Below, piece after piece: positions 42,905-50,616 of a DNA stretch of 64,000 bases. Both the position numbers and the translations under genes were made by a program. Numbering within the stretch: position 1 is the first letter of the stretch; every line of letters starts with the position of its first letter. Origin of the DNA: Sporosarcina luteola (GTDB taxonomy: Bacteria; Bacillota; Bacilli; Bacillales_A; Planococcaceae); NCBI RefSeq assembly GCF_023715585.1, contig NZ_JAMBOK010000005.1, positions 62,001 to 126,000 on the forward strand, read 5' to 3'. A model generated the notes under the pieces. The model was not told the DNA's origin. It made no database searches and saw only the letters and a program-made list of their open reading frames with translations.

Positions 42905-44845
42905 TTATGGGAACGGATGCGGATATGGATTGAGCTGTTCAAGTGTTAACAGTTCTTCCTTATATCCGAGTTCCATTGGCACCCTGAGTACCCTCTCAAG
43001 TCCTGTTACTCGGGTAAGATGTTGACCGAATGTCATCGGCAGCATCCCCGGAATCAGGACTTTTACGCAGAACAGTCCGTTTTGTTTGATGTCCGGTACC
43101 GTTTGATCCACCACGATCACATCGAGGTTTAATCTCCTAAACACCTGGAGAATATCCCGAAGATCATCCGTGAGGTCTGCATGCACTGCCTTCCATTTGA
43201 ATTCCTCCTCAAACGTTCGCAATGGCCGATTATCATCTAGCAAAAACTGAAGGCGTTCTTGCGCTTCCGGCAACCCATACAACATCCCATGATCATCCAT
43301 CTTCCGTACCAAGGAAGAGTCTTTCAGCATTTGCACATACTTCTCCCGGTTTGCATTTAAATTCTCGTCAAGTATTAGCATCATGCCAGCCAACTCATGA
43401 ATCGCGCTTTTCGCCGCTCGTATTGGATCCAGATGAGCGCCTGCCGCAGCAATGATATTCAACCCTGTTTCTTTCCTGTTTTTCGCCAGTACCAAGACAC
43501 TTGGAATTCCGTTTTCCATCGTCGAGTTATAAAAATGAAGATCATAACCACAAACTGCCCGCACACGGTCAATCATCAACTTTAATTCTTGATCATTCGT
43601 TGAATAAGGGTCAAGACGTGGAAGTGCCAGCTCTGCGTACCAAGTCACCAGGAACGAATCACGCTCAACAACTTCCATAATACCGTAGAAAATGGCCTCC
43701 TCTAAACTACCGCCTAACGCACATCCATTGGAAGTTTCGTAGACAAATCCCTCACCGCCCAAGCTGTAATAAGCAAGCAACTCCGGAATCAGAATAGGAT
43801 GCTCTTTCAAAAACGAATAACCCCAAACCCAATCGATCGAGCGATCAGGATTAAACGGTTTGAATGGAAAATTAGGCAGCGCATATTGTTCTTTTGAATG
43901 AACACCTACCTCAAGAGGATTAAGCGCTCGGTCTTCCAGATTGCGGTAGCTGTCATGAACGACTGTTCGTTTTCCACTTGGAGACAGACCACAGTACCGC
44001 TCCAACCCTTCCAAAATAGCCGTAGACTCACTAACCTTGTATGAATGAGTCCGGCCTGCCACCCCCTCGTCTCCGCCAAACAACGGCAGATTAACACTTG
44101 CATCGGCAAATGGCAGCATGAGGTGATACATTTTACTAGTTACCAAACCAGACCGATCATCTAGATAATCCTTGCTTAGAATCTTTTGCAGGTCATCCAC
44201 GGAACGACAGCGGTAACTGTCAGGACTGATCTTCAGACTAGATTGCAGTGTAATTCGGGCCGCGTCTGCTGAATCATTGGGTAATCGACTACATTCCGGA
44301 CACAACGGGTCAGGAAGAAACGAATGCCACGAACTTCTTAGCGATTTCAGATTGATTAAACATAATCGACCTTCAGAATGAGCCTGTTCTCCTTCTAGTA
44401 TGTTCTGTACCTCCGACTCGAGAAGGTGTGCCAATTGCAATAATCCCGTACGCGATGCCCAAGCATCACACGAATTTCCACCGTGTTCTTTTAGTCTCTG
44501 TTCTATCTCCCACATCTCTTTACGATCTCGGCCGGCCATGATACGTCGCTTGTCTGCACATTGGGAGCAGCCTGGTATTTCTGAACGTACTAGTGGCCCA
44601 ATCACCCCTTCTCCATATGAAACAAAACCTCGCAGCCAAGGTATGCCGGTTAGTCGCAATACCTCTTCCGCTCTTTTATGAATGGAAGGATTCAAGGTAT
44701 CATGCAATACCAGAACCAGTTCAGTCGTTTCTGGTATTTCCTCTTCGAAATCGTAGCGGCGTATTACTTCGTATTGAGTGAATAGATCCCCGCATACACG
44801 GTCAGCCAATAATCCTTCACCAACAACCACAATGACGGCACTCAC
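42905..44845 (-). CDS. YcaO-type TOMM cyclodehydratase
   Basis: This 646-residue protein combines an N-terminal ThiF/E1-like, leader-binding portion (about residues 1-220) with a C-terminal YcaO ATPase domain. Two CxxC pairs, CSQCADKRR and CPEC, look like a zinc tetrad in the N-terminal half. The YcaO core includes SNGCALGGSLEEAIFYGIMEVVERD. The C-terminus ends in a proline-rich tail (YPHPFP), a known feature of azoline-forming YcaOs. It would phosphorylate and cyclise Cys/Ser/Thr of the precursor. A 4-nt ATGA overlap couples it to the maturation gene. Confidence 0.85.
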   Translation of the reverse strand: MSAVIVVVGEGLLADRVCGDLFTQYEVIRRYDFEEEIPETTELVLVLHDTLNPSIHKRAEEVLRLTGIPWLRGFVSYGEGVIGPLVRSEIPGCSQCADKRRIMAGRDRKEMWEIEQRLKEHGGNSCDAWASRTGLLQLAHLLESEVQNILEGEQAHSEGRLCLINLKSLRSSWHSFLPDPLCPECSRLPNDSADAARITLQSSLKISPDSYRCRSVDDLQKILSKDYLDDRSGLVTSKMYHLMLPFADASVNLPLFGGDEGVAGRTHSYKVSESTAILEGLERYCGLSPSGKRTVVHDSYRNLEDRALNPLEVGVHSKEQYALPNFPFKPFNPDRSIDWVWGYSFLKEHPILIPELLAYYSLGGEGFVYETSNGCALGGSLEEAIFYGIMEVVERDSFLVTWYAELALPRLDPYSTNDQELKLMIDRVRAVCGYDLHFYNSTMENGIPSVLVLAKNRKETGLNIIAAAGAHLDPIRAAKSAIHELAGMMLILDENLNANREKYVQMLKDSSLVRKMDDHGMLYGLPEAQERLQFLLDDNRPLRTFEEEFKWKAVHADLTDDLRDILQVFRRLNLDVIVVDQTVPDIKQNGLFCVKVLIPGMLPMTFGQHLTRVTGLERVLRVPMELGYKEELLTLEQLNPYPHPFP

Positions 44846-46773
44846 CGGAATCCTCCCTCCTCTCGTAAGAATACGCCAAACAGCCCTGCGATCCCCTCTT
44901 TCAAAAATGGTTCAACTGCTAGATCAGCTATTACTAGCCGTTTGTGATTCCGTTCTAGGATTTGTATAGCGGAATGCAAAATCTCGGACTGTCCCTTCTC
45001 ATCACAAGCGGAGATAACAAGGCTGAGTGGTACCTTTTCTTCCAGTAGAACTGACGAATCTTCCTGGGCTTGCACCGGGTTCATAAGCGCCTGTTGTAAC
45101 GCGTTTCGCAACGCCAATGTACTATTCAAATCTACACCACCATACCAGCCGTCATTCGTTCCGACCCAGATGACAGGGAAACCGTTCAATTCCTCTCCCA
45201 AGCCAATCGTCGCTGAGCCGTGCATCGTGGTCAGTGCATCCAAATAAAACCTGCAGTGTTCGTCTTCTACCGTCTCCACTTGCATGGGAACAACATGGAT
45301 TTTTTTATTTTCCAACTGCATGCTCAGCTCTTTGTCCAAACAATTTTGCAATGCCCGGCAAATACCTTCCGCAACCGTTTCTCCCGCTCCCACACCGATG
45401 ATTTCCTTTATTTCTTCCCCGTACTCCTCTATTTCCTGATAGGATGGTAGGGTCGCAATGAGCAATCCAACCGCTCGTGACACATACGATTCTATTCCAG
45501 CCAATCCCGCTTTCCTCCGTGCTTCCTCATGCGTCAGATCTGTACAAACTATGTCTGGTAAAAGCTCAGCGGGTCCCTTCGATAATATATCAACTGCCTG
45601 CACGCGACACTGAGCTAAAGGCAGCTGCTTTAGATCTCCTTCCTCCCAGGTATGAAAAATCCCTGATACGTCCGATGTCAGCTGGCTGAAGTAAAGTAAT
45701 AATCCACTCGATTCATCTTTGCTTTCGCTTCGTTCAAGACGCACATCCAAATCTGTTACCCATTCAGTGGACATGGGTCCTTCCACCAACGGATGAGGCA
45801 AAAACGAATGCCAGTTTCCTTCCAATGTGTCTAGATCAAGCAGATAGAAAAGGTTTCTCTGTCCAGATTCAGTCACTCCTGTAATCTCTTTAAACAATTC
45901 AAATGTGATTACATTGGCTAACATTGCCCCTGCTGTGGCAGAGAAAGAGGAGAGCTGTTGCTCCTTGGCAAGTGCAGTTCGATGCACGCGCCTCCACGCA
46001 GACTCCCAATTCCCCTTATCGTCTGGATGCACCAACGGACCCGCAAGGCCCACACCCTGATGGCATATAGCAGGGAGAAACACCTTCTTCTCTTCCATAC
46101 AAATCTTATGAAGAAATTGGAGTTCCTCAATATCGCCCTCCTGAGACACATACAAAATCGAATCAAACGGTTGAATAATCTCCCGCCAATCCTTCTTTAA
46201 GCTGACCTCTTCTACCGCTACCTCGCCGTCTGTTTCACGGGCATGTTCCACGAGTTCCATTAACCGCTGTCTATTGGTCGGCACTGAGTCCGTGATGAGC
46301 ATATGGATCTTGGGCAATCCTGATTCAAGTAATGAGGAAACCAACGAAACAAAAAAAGGACCAGCGCCAACCGCTAACACTTTTGCCTGACGATAGGTTT
46401 GAAATCGGTACGCACTCGAATCACCGAAACTGTCCAGAAATTCTATTTGGGAGGCATACTTATCTAGCACTTGATCGGCCAATTGATGAGGAAGATCTTG
46501 GCTCACATCCCGAACATACTCATTTTGGTGCAGCACTTCCGCAATTTCATAGACACGATCCCGATATGGAACAGGCAATCCCTCTGTCAATTCCCCAAGG
46601 GTGTGCTTCCCGTTGAACATCGGTATCAGTTTTTCAATCCACTGAACGATTGCATTCCCTTCCATACGAAAAGAATTTTTATTGTTCCTGAAATACACAC
46701 CGCTATTTGAATCGGGGAGAAAAGATGTGTCCCTTTTCACTTTCAGACGCATCAGAGGGGTCAAATTCGGCAT
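44842..46773 (-). CDS. Thiazole-containing bacteriocin maturation protein
   Basis: This 643-residue protein fits the putative thiazole-containing bacteriocin maturation family that accompanies heterocycloanthracin-type clusters. The N-terminal third has an E1/ThiF-like dinucleotide-fold look (VLAVGAGPFFVSLVSSLLESG). A later part contains LFLAVGAGE-like segment IIGVGAGETVAEGICRALQ, resembling a degenerate YcaO module. It probably works with the YcaO protein to bind the precursor leader. A GGAGG site lies 6 nt before the ATG. A gap of 161 bp with a hairpin separates it from the precursor gene upstream. Confidence 0.75.
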   Translation of the reverse strand: MPNLTPLMRLKVKRDTSFLPDSNSGVYFRNNKNSFRMEGNAIVQWIEKLIPMFNGKHTLGELTEGLPVPYRDRVYEIAEVLHQNEYVRDVSQDLPHQLADQVLDKYASQIEFLDSFGDSSAYRFQTYRQAKVLAVGAGPFFVSLVSSLLESGLPKIHMLITDSVPTNRQRLMELVEHARETDGEVAVEEVSLKKDWREIIQPFDSILYVSQEGDIEELQFLHKICMEEKKVFLPAICHQGVGLAGPLVHPDDKGNWESAWRRVHRTALAKEQQLSSFSATAGAMLANVITFELFKEITGVTESGQRNLFYLLDLDTLEGNWHSFLPHPLVEGPMSTEWVTDLDVRLERSESKDESSGLLLYFSQLTSDVSGIFHTWEEGDLKQLPLAQCRVQAVDILSKGPAELLPDIVCTDLTHEEARRKAGLAGIESYVSRAVGLLIATLPSYQEIEEYGEEIKEIIGVGAGETVAEGICRALQNCLDKELSMQLENKKIHVVPMQVETVEDEHCRFYLDALTTMHGSATIGLGEELNGFPVIWVGTNDGWYGGVDLNSTLALRNALQQALMNPVQAQEDSSVLLEEKVPLSLVISACDEKGQSEILHSAIQILERNHKRLVIADLAVEPFLKEGIAGLFGVFLREEGGFR

Positions 46774-46871
46774 TTCATTCCTCCTTAACCATAGCTATTT
46801 CTAAATCGAGATTATGACTAACACTATAATCCTATGTACCGTAGCTTGTTTCATATGTTTAACCTTATAGA

Positions 46872-46900
46872 AAGGTCCCTGCAACAACTGCAGGGACCTT
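46872..46900 (-). terminator. Hairpin between precursor and maturation genes
   Basis: AAGGTCCCTGCA pairs perfectly with its complement (12 bp) around a 5-nt loop, followed on the minus strand by TTTCTAT. It lies 34 nt after the precursor stop, so it can raise precursor over enzyme expression by partial termination. Confidence 0.75.
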
Positions 46901-46934
46901 GGCATTCATGGCTTTTGTTAGAAGTCTAGAAATA

Positions 46935-47216
46935 TCAACCGTGGCAACGGCCGCCGCAACTACTACAGCGAAAACAATTATGGCAACGGAAACAATTAGA
47001 GCAGCGGAAACAATTGAAGCAATTAAAACAACTAAAGAAGAAGCAGCTAGCGCAGCTAAAGCAGCTAGAACAACGGCCAATGCCACCACCGATGCCGATA
47101 ATAGGGAGCAGAGCAGTAGAATTTGAAAAGGACGCGTTCGGGTCAAAAGAAACTGCCTGACTCGAATTGAAATCGCCAACATTCAACATCTGGAGTTCGT
47201 TATGGAAATCATTCAT
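46935..47216 (-). CDS. Cys-rich TOMM precursor peptide (heterocycloanthracin/sonorensin family)
   Basis: This 93-residue peptide has a leader of about 46 residues beginning MNDFHNELQMLNVGDF and ending in the flexible IGIGGGIG region. A core with 14 cysteines follows, most of them at every third residue: CSSCFSCASC, then CFNCFNCFRC, SNCFRC, HNCFRC and a GGRCHG end. Ser, Phe, Asn, Arg and His fill the x positions. The Cys and Ser residues are candidates for thiazole and oxazole formation. The start at 47216 has GGAGGTG 6 nt upstream; an in-frame extension to 47297 is rejected. Phe-rich spacing differs from sonorensin-type Trp/His/Gly cores. Confidence 0.82.
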   Translation of the reverse strand: MNDFHNELQMLNVGDFNSSQAVSFDPNASFSNSTALLPIIGIGGGIGRCSSCFSCASCFFFSCFNCFNCFRCSNCFRCHNCFRCSSCGGRCHG

Positions 47217-47238
47217 TCTTGCACCTCCAATTAAATTG

Positions 47239-47289
47239 TCAAGATGTGCTATGAACTTGAAAGGGGAAACACAATAATAAATAGTCCAT
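47239..47289 (-). CDS. Possible 16-residue leader ORF
   Basis: ATG at 47289 follows AAGGAG with 7-nt spacing and opens MDYLLLCFPFQVHSTS before a TGA 22 nt upstream of the precursor ATG. Such a short leader could regulate the precursor by ribosome stalling or coupling. The hydrophobic Leu/Phe run has no repeat or codon run that reveals the mechanism. Alternatively the site is fortuitous. Confidence 0.3.
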   Translation of the reverse strand: MDYLLLCFPFQVHSTS

Positions 47290-47435
47290 AAACACACTCC
47301 TTACCAATTTATGAAAGATGGTTGGGTAATGCTACTGATTTCAATACCTACTTTTATCGACCAAGCATGGAACATTTCAAAATGATTTGCTGCCATGAGG
47401 GAAACACGGATAAATCGAGACTGGACAGGGATTCG

Positions 47436-47736
47436 CAATTCAGGGTGCCAATTCAGGGTGCCTGTGCGGCAAACTATTCTGATTATGCACTACAATTGCA
47501 TAATAAAAATCAGAAAGTTGTATTTTTCAATGGGTTACTGGATAGTTTATGAATATATATTCTTCACGTTGAATAGTCATAAATGCACTTCACACAGGCA
47601 CCAACACAATTCAGACAATACACTACAATTGTATAAATTCAAAAAGGTAGGCAACCATGGCAAGCTTTGGTTGTCTACCTTCATGAATAGATATACAAAT
47701 TATTGAATTGTCATAAATGGGTGATGCACAGGCACC
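47436..47736. repeat. GGTGCCTGTGCA-ended repeat, copy D (double)
   Basis: The first unit (47458-47602, 145 bp) runs from GGTGCCTGTGCGGC to ACACAGGCACC. A second unit continues directly to 47736 and lacks its own outer left end, but keeps CACTACAATTG, a central AAGGTAGGCAACCAT hairpin and TTGAATTGTCATAAAT plus TGCACAGGCACC. The left junction is duplicated as a perfect 13-bp tandem, CAATTCAGGGTGC, at 47436-47448 and 47449-47461. The right end runs straight into the DHH pseudogene. Confidence 0.9.
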
Positions 47737-47744
47737 GAAAAACC

Positions 47745-48153
47745 CGGGTTTTCGAACGATCCATGATCATGTGGATGTGTCGGAAGTTGCGGGGCAATAT
47801 GGCGGCGGCGGGCATGCAAAAGCATCTGGATGCTCGTTTAGCAAGGAGGCGTTTCAAACGTTTGTATTGGACACGTTCTCTTAGAGCCAAGAGAAGATGC
47901 ACGCAGAAATCGCAGTAATGTGAAACGTTCTTCGTTCGGTTCCCTCTATACAAATCGAAGAGAAGATAACTTTTTCATTTAACCGGTAAGCGAGGAAACT
48001 TGGGCTATTTAACAAAACAAAACAACTATGGAACAGACTTTTGCAAGCTTTGACGAAGCAGATCGTTTCTTTAATAGATACGACGAAGCCTGGCTTGTCC
48101 GGGACGATACTTTTGTCAATTATTTAATGGAACAGATAAGAAGTACGAAATAG
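47745..48153 (+). pseudogene. DHH phosphoesterase 3' remnant
   Basis: The first 40 codons read clearly as GFRTIHDHVDVSEVAGQYGGGGHAKASGCS, closely matching the DHHA1 domain of the intact gene at 31559. The 5' two thirds are absent and replaced by repeat copy D. Frameshifts follow (for example a lost base after LDTF, and further breaks around FFI* and WAI*), and the reading frame ends with MEQIRSTK-like text at the TAG 48151. Many synonymous differences show an old paralogue and not a recent copy. Confidence 0.8.
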
Positions 48154-48160
48154 ACAGTAT

Positions 48161-48202
48161 GATAAGTGCCATGTCCCAATGATATAGGACGTGGCACTTA
48201 TC
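48161..48202. terminator. Hairpin after the DHH pseudogene
   Basis: GATAAGTGCCATGTCC pairs with its near-complement with one mismatch around a 10-nt loop, about 8 nt past the pseudogene stop. No T tract follows beyond AT-rich sequence. Confidence 0.55.
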
Positions 48203-48254
48203 AAGTTTGCGATGATACGAAAAAGCTTCTATATATGATGAGAATGAACTTCCC

Positions 48255-48443
48255 TTAGTACTTTCCAATTAGCGCTTTTACTCCTTTATAAAGTAGAACA
48301 AGCGAGAAAATCAAGATAGCTAAAATACCTAGCAAATCTATGATTGGCTCTAAGACTCCTAAGTAAGGACCAGCTAATGGTACACGTACTAATGCAAAAC
48401 CTGCTAAGATTCCAGCCAACATCAAAAGGATGAATCGATCCAT
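48255..48443 (-). CDS. Small two-helix membrane protein
   Basis: This 62-residue protein has two predicted membrane helices, FILLMLAGILAGFALVR and IDLLGILAILIFSLVLLYKG, and a short Lys-rich C-terminus (VKALIGKY). The start at 48443 is 7 nt behind GGAGG; the in-frame extension to 48485 has no such site. No family recognised. It lies between the repeat D/pseudogene region and the subtilase. Confidence 0.7.
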   Translation of the reverse strand: MDRFILLMLAGILAGFALVRVPLAGPYLGVLEPIIDLLGILAILIFSLVLLYKGVKALIGKY

Positions 48444-48548
48444 TCCGTAAAACCTCCTCTCCTTACATAATATGAATAAGGACAAGGAAGGTTGACGGGC
48501 TCTAGTCTTCGAGGCTACTATTTAAAACACTCATCACTGAGCGTTTGT

Positions 48549-48593
48549 AGACTGTAGACAAACGACAAGTAAAATTGTGTTTGTCTACAATCT
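48549..48593. repeat. Inverted repeat with AGACTGTAGACAAA ends
   Basis: AGACTGTAGACAAAC and GTTTGTCTACAATCT form an inverted repeat with one mismatch around a 15-nt loop. The arm is the same 14-mer that bounds the IS1182-like relic at 20829/21799. It may be a solo IS end or a short terminator; the 256-bp gap 48444-48699 holds nothing else I can support. Confidence 0.5.
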
Positions 48594-48699
48594 TTTCTTT
48601 TTAAGTTAGTAATTAATTATAAAATGTTGATGATTTCAGGATTGTAAAAAGCGAACCCAGCGGCCCTTCCATAAGGAAAGGGCTTTTCATTACAAACCA

Positions 48700-50196
48700 C
48701 TATCGTTTTGTAGTAAATTTCAGACTTACACCCGCAGACTCATTACCTGTAATGTCTACTGTTTTGAACATAACAGTGTAAGATGTGTTTCTTGTTAAAC
48801 CAGTGACATTAACTGCTTGAGTGCCTTTATCAACAGAACCAAGCAATCTACCGTTTAAATAGATATTTGTTTTTGCAAAGTCGGCGTCCGTTGGATTTGT
48901 CCATGAAAATGAAGCACTTGTATATGTTGTAGCAGTTAATTTAACATTATTAACCACAGCAGGAGCCGTAGTGTCTACAACTGGTGCAGGCGGTACTGTT
49001 GGTGCTTTAACGGATTCATACGTTAAGAATCCATAACCGAATAATGAGTCTCTTCCTGCATCACCTAAATCAGTTGCATACTTTTGCAGTTCAGCACGAA
49101 GCTGTGCATTTGTCATTGTAGGGTTCTTTTGCTTCAATAGAGCAACAAATCCTGCAACGTGAGGAGAAGCCATTGACGTTCCATCTAAACGTGCATAACT
49201 TCCATTCAAATAGGTGCTTACAATCGCTACGCCTGGTGAAGAGAATTCTGTTTCAACGCCCGTAGAAGAGAAGCTACCGATTTGCAAAGATTGATCCACC
49301 GCGGATACAGCAATTACTTCATTGTATTTTGCGGGGAAGTTTACAGGAGTTCCCACTCCATCATTTCCATTAGCTGCTATTAATACGATTCCGTTAATTT
49401 GTGCTTTAGCAACCATGTCATGAAATGCTTTACTGTCAGCACTTGTTCCAAGAGACATGTTGACAACATCCATTTTATTTACAATCGACCAGTCAAGTCC
49501 TTCTAAGATGTCGATTAGATAACCGCTGCCATCTTGATCCATTACCTTTACGGCATATAAATCAGCGTCAGGTGCTACTCCTACTAATCCTCTTCCATCT
49601 CTCTTTGCTCCGATGCTCCCTGCAACGTGCGTGCCATGACCATTGTCGTCATTGAAAGAAGTGGTGTAATCTACAGTGGAAACTCCACCTTTAATTAGAA
49701 GGTCTGGATGGTTTGCAACTCCTGAATCCACAACAGCCACTTTAACACCCTTTCCAGTCAATCCTTCGTTCCAAGCATTTGATACTTTCATCGCTTGAAT
49801 GTCCCATTGAGATTCTTCAGCGGGTATAGTAGTTCCGGTCGATTTAGCCTCTACCTTGTTCAATACTTGTACAGCATTTTTATTGTTTACTAAAGAAAAC
49901 TTGATGTTCTCTTCAACGGAGGCGATATTTGGATTCTTTTCCAATGCCTTCATTGCATTCGGGCTTGCTTTTACCGCTACAGCATTAATGGACTTGAATT
50001 GAGTTTTCACCTTTTTGCTTCCTCTGATAACAGCGTCTTTTCCACTATTATTCTTGTATACGACAACGTACTCTTTTTCCGTGTCAATCAGTTCTTCAGC
50101 ACTTGCAAAAGGTACTAACATATTCATTGCAAATCCTAACGTAAGTGCTGTTGCAATAATCTTTTGCGACTTACCTTTATTGTATAATTCTTTCAT
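48700..50196 (-). CDS. Secreted subtilisin-like protease with Fn3 domain
   Basis: This 498-residue S8 protease has a signal peptide (residues about 1-33, ending FASAEE). An I9-type inhibitor prodomain reads EYVVVYKNNSGKDAV onward. The catalytic domain shows D in VAVVDSGVANHPDL, H in NGHGTHVAG and S in DGTSMASPHVAGF. A C-terminal fibronectin III-like domain of about 90 residues starts near APAVVNNVKLTATT. Secreted, self-processing extracellular protease. It lies between double repeats D and E and its own flanks contain no other gene. Confidence 0.9.
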   Translation of the reverse strand: MKELYNKGKSQKIIATALTLGFAMNMLVPFASAEELIDTEKEYVVVYKNNSGKDAVIRGSKKVKTQFKSINAVAVKASPNAMKALEKNPNIASVEENIKFSLVNNKNAVQVLNKVEAKSTGTTIPAEESQWDIQAMKVSNAWNEGLTGKGVKVAVVDSGVANHPDLLIKGGVSTVDYTTSFNDDNGHGTHVAGSIGAKRDGRGLVGVAPDADLYAVKVMDQDGSGYLIDILEGLDWSIVNKMDVVNMSLGTSADSKAFHDMVAKAQINGIVLIAANGNDGVGTPVNFPAKYNEVIAVSAVDQSLQIGSFSSTGVETEFSSPGVAIVSTYLNGSYARLDGTSMASPHVAGFVALLKQKNPTMTNAQLRAELQKYATDLGDAGRDSLFGYGFLTYESVKAPTVPPAPVVDTTAPAVVNNVKLTATTYTSASFSWTNPTDADFAKTNIYLNGRLLGSVDKGTQAVNVTGLTRNTSYTVMFKTVDITGNESAGVSLKFTTKR

Positions 50197-50317
50197 AATA
50201 TATCTCCTTCACTCTCTTTCAAATTTAGTGGTATGGCCTGTACTTTTATATCGTATTTTTTTGAAAGACTTGTAATAGGAGTAACTTCCTGTTTTTTACT
50301 TACAAGCTGTTGCGCTA

Positions 50318-50616
50318 GGTGCCTGTGCAGCAAACTATTCTGATTATGCACTACAATTGCATAATAAAAATCAGGAAGCTTTATTTATCAATGGGCCACT
50401 GGATATTTACTGAATTTATATTCTACATAGTGAATAGTCATAAATGCACCTTACACAGGCACCAACACAATTCAGATAATACACTACAATTGTATAGAAT
50501 TAAAAAGGTAGGCAACCATGTTAAGCTTTGGTTGCCTACCTTATGAATAGATATACGAATTATTGAATTGTCATAAATGGGTGATGCACAGGCACCGTTT
50601 AAAGGCACCGTTTAAA
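50318..50616. repeat. GGTGCCTGTGCA-ended repeat, copy E (double)
   Basis: The first unit (50318-50463) starts GGTGCCTGTGCAGC and ends ACACAGGCACC; the second continues to TGCACAGGCACC at 50596, very similar to copy D in all parts including the AAGGTAGGCAACCAT hairpin. Here the duplicated junction is on the right: GGCACCGTTTAAA twice, 50591-50603 and 50604-50616. That repeat contains the rlmD stop codon region, so the gene end is part of the duplication. Confidence 0.9.

Noticed and set aside
46865..47182. A 105-codon minus-strand frame overlapping the RiPP precursor, rich in Ala, Val and Leu.
   Set aside because: It is the shifted-frame reading of the Cys-rich core. The precursor frame has a good ribosome binding site, the family leader and the patterned cysteines; this one has none.
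263..50596. A CRISPR array made of the GGTGCC repeats.
   Set aside because: Copies are far apart, longer than CRISPR repeats, carry conserved inner parts and are not regularly spaced; no cas genes are present.
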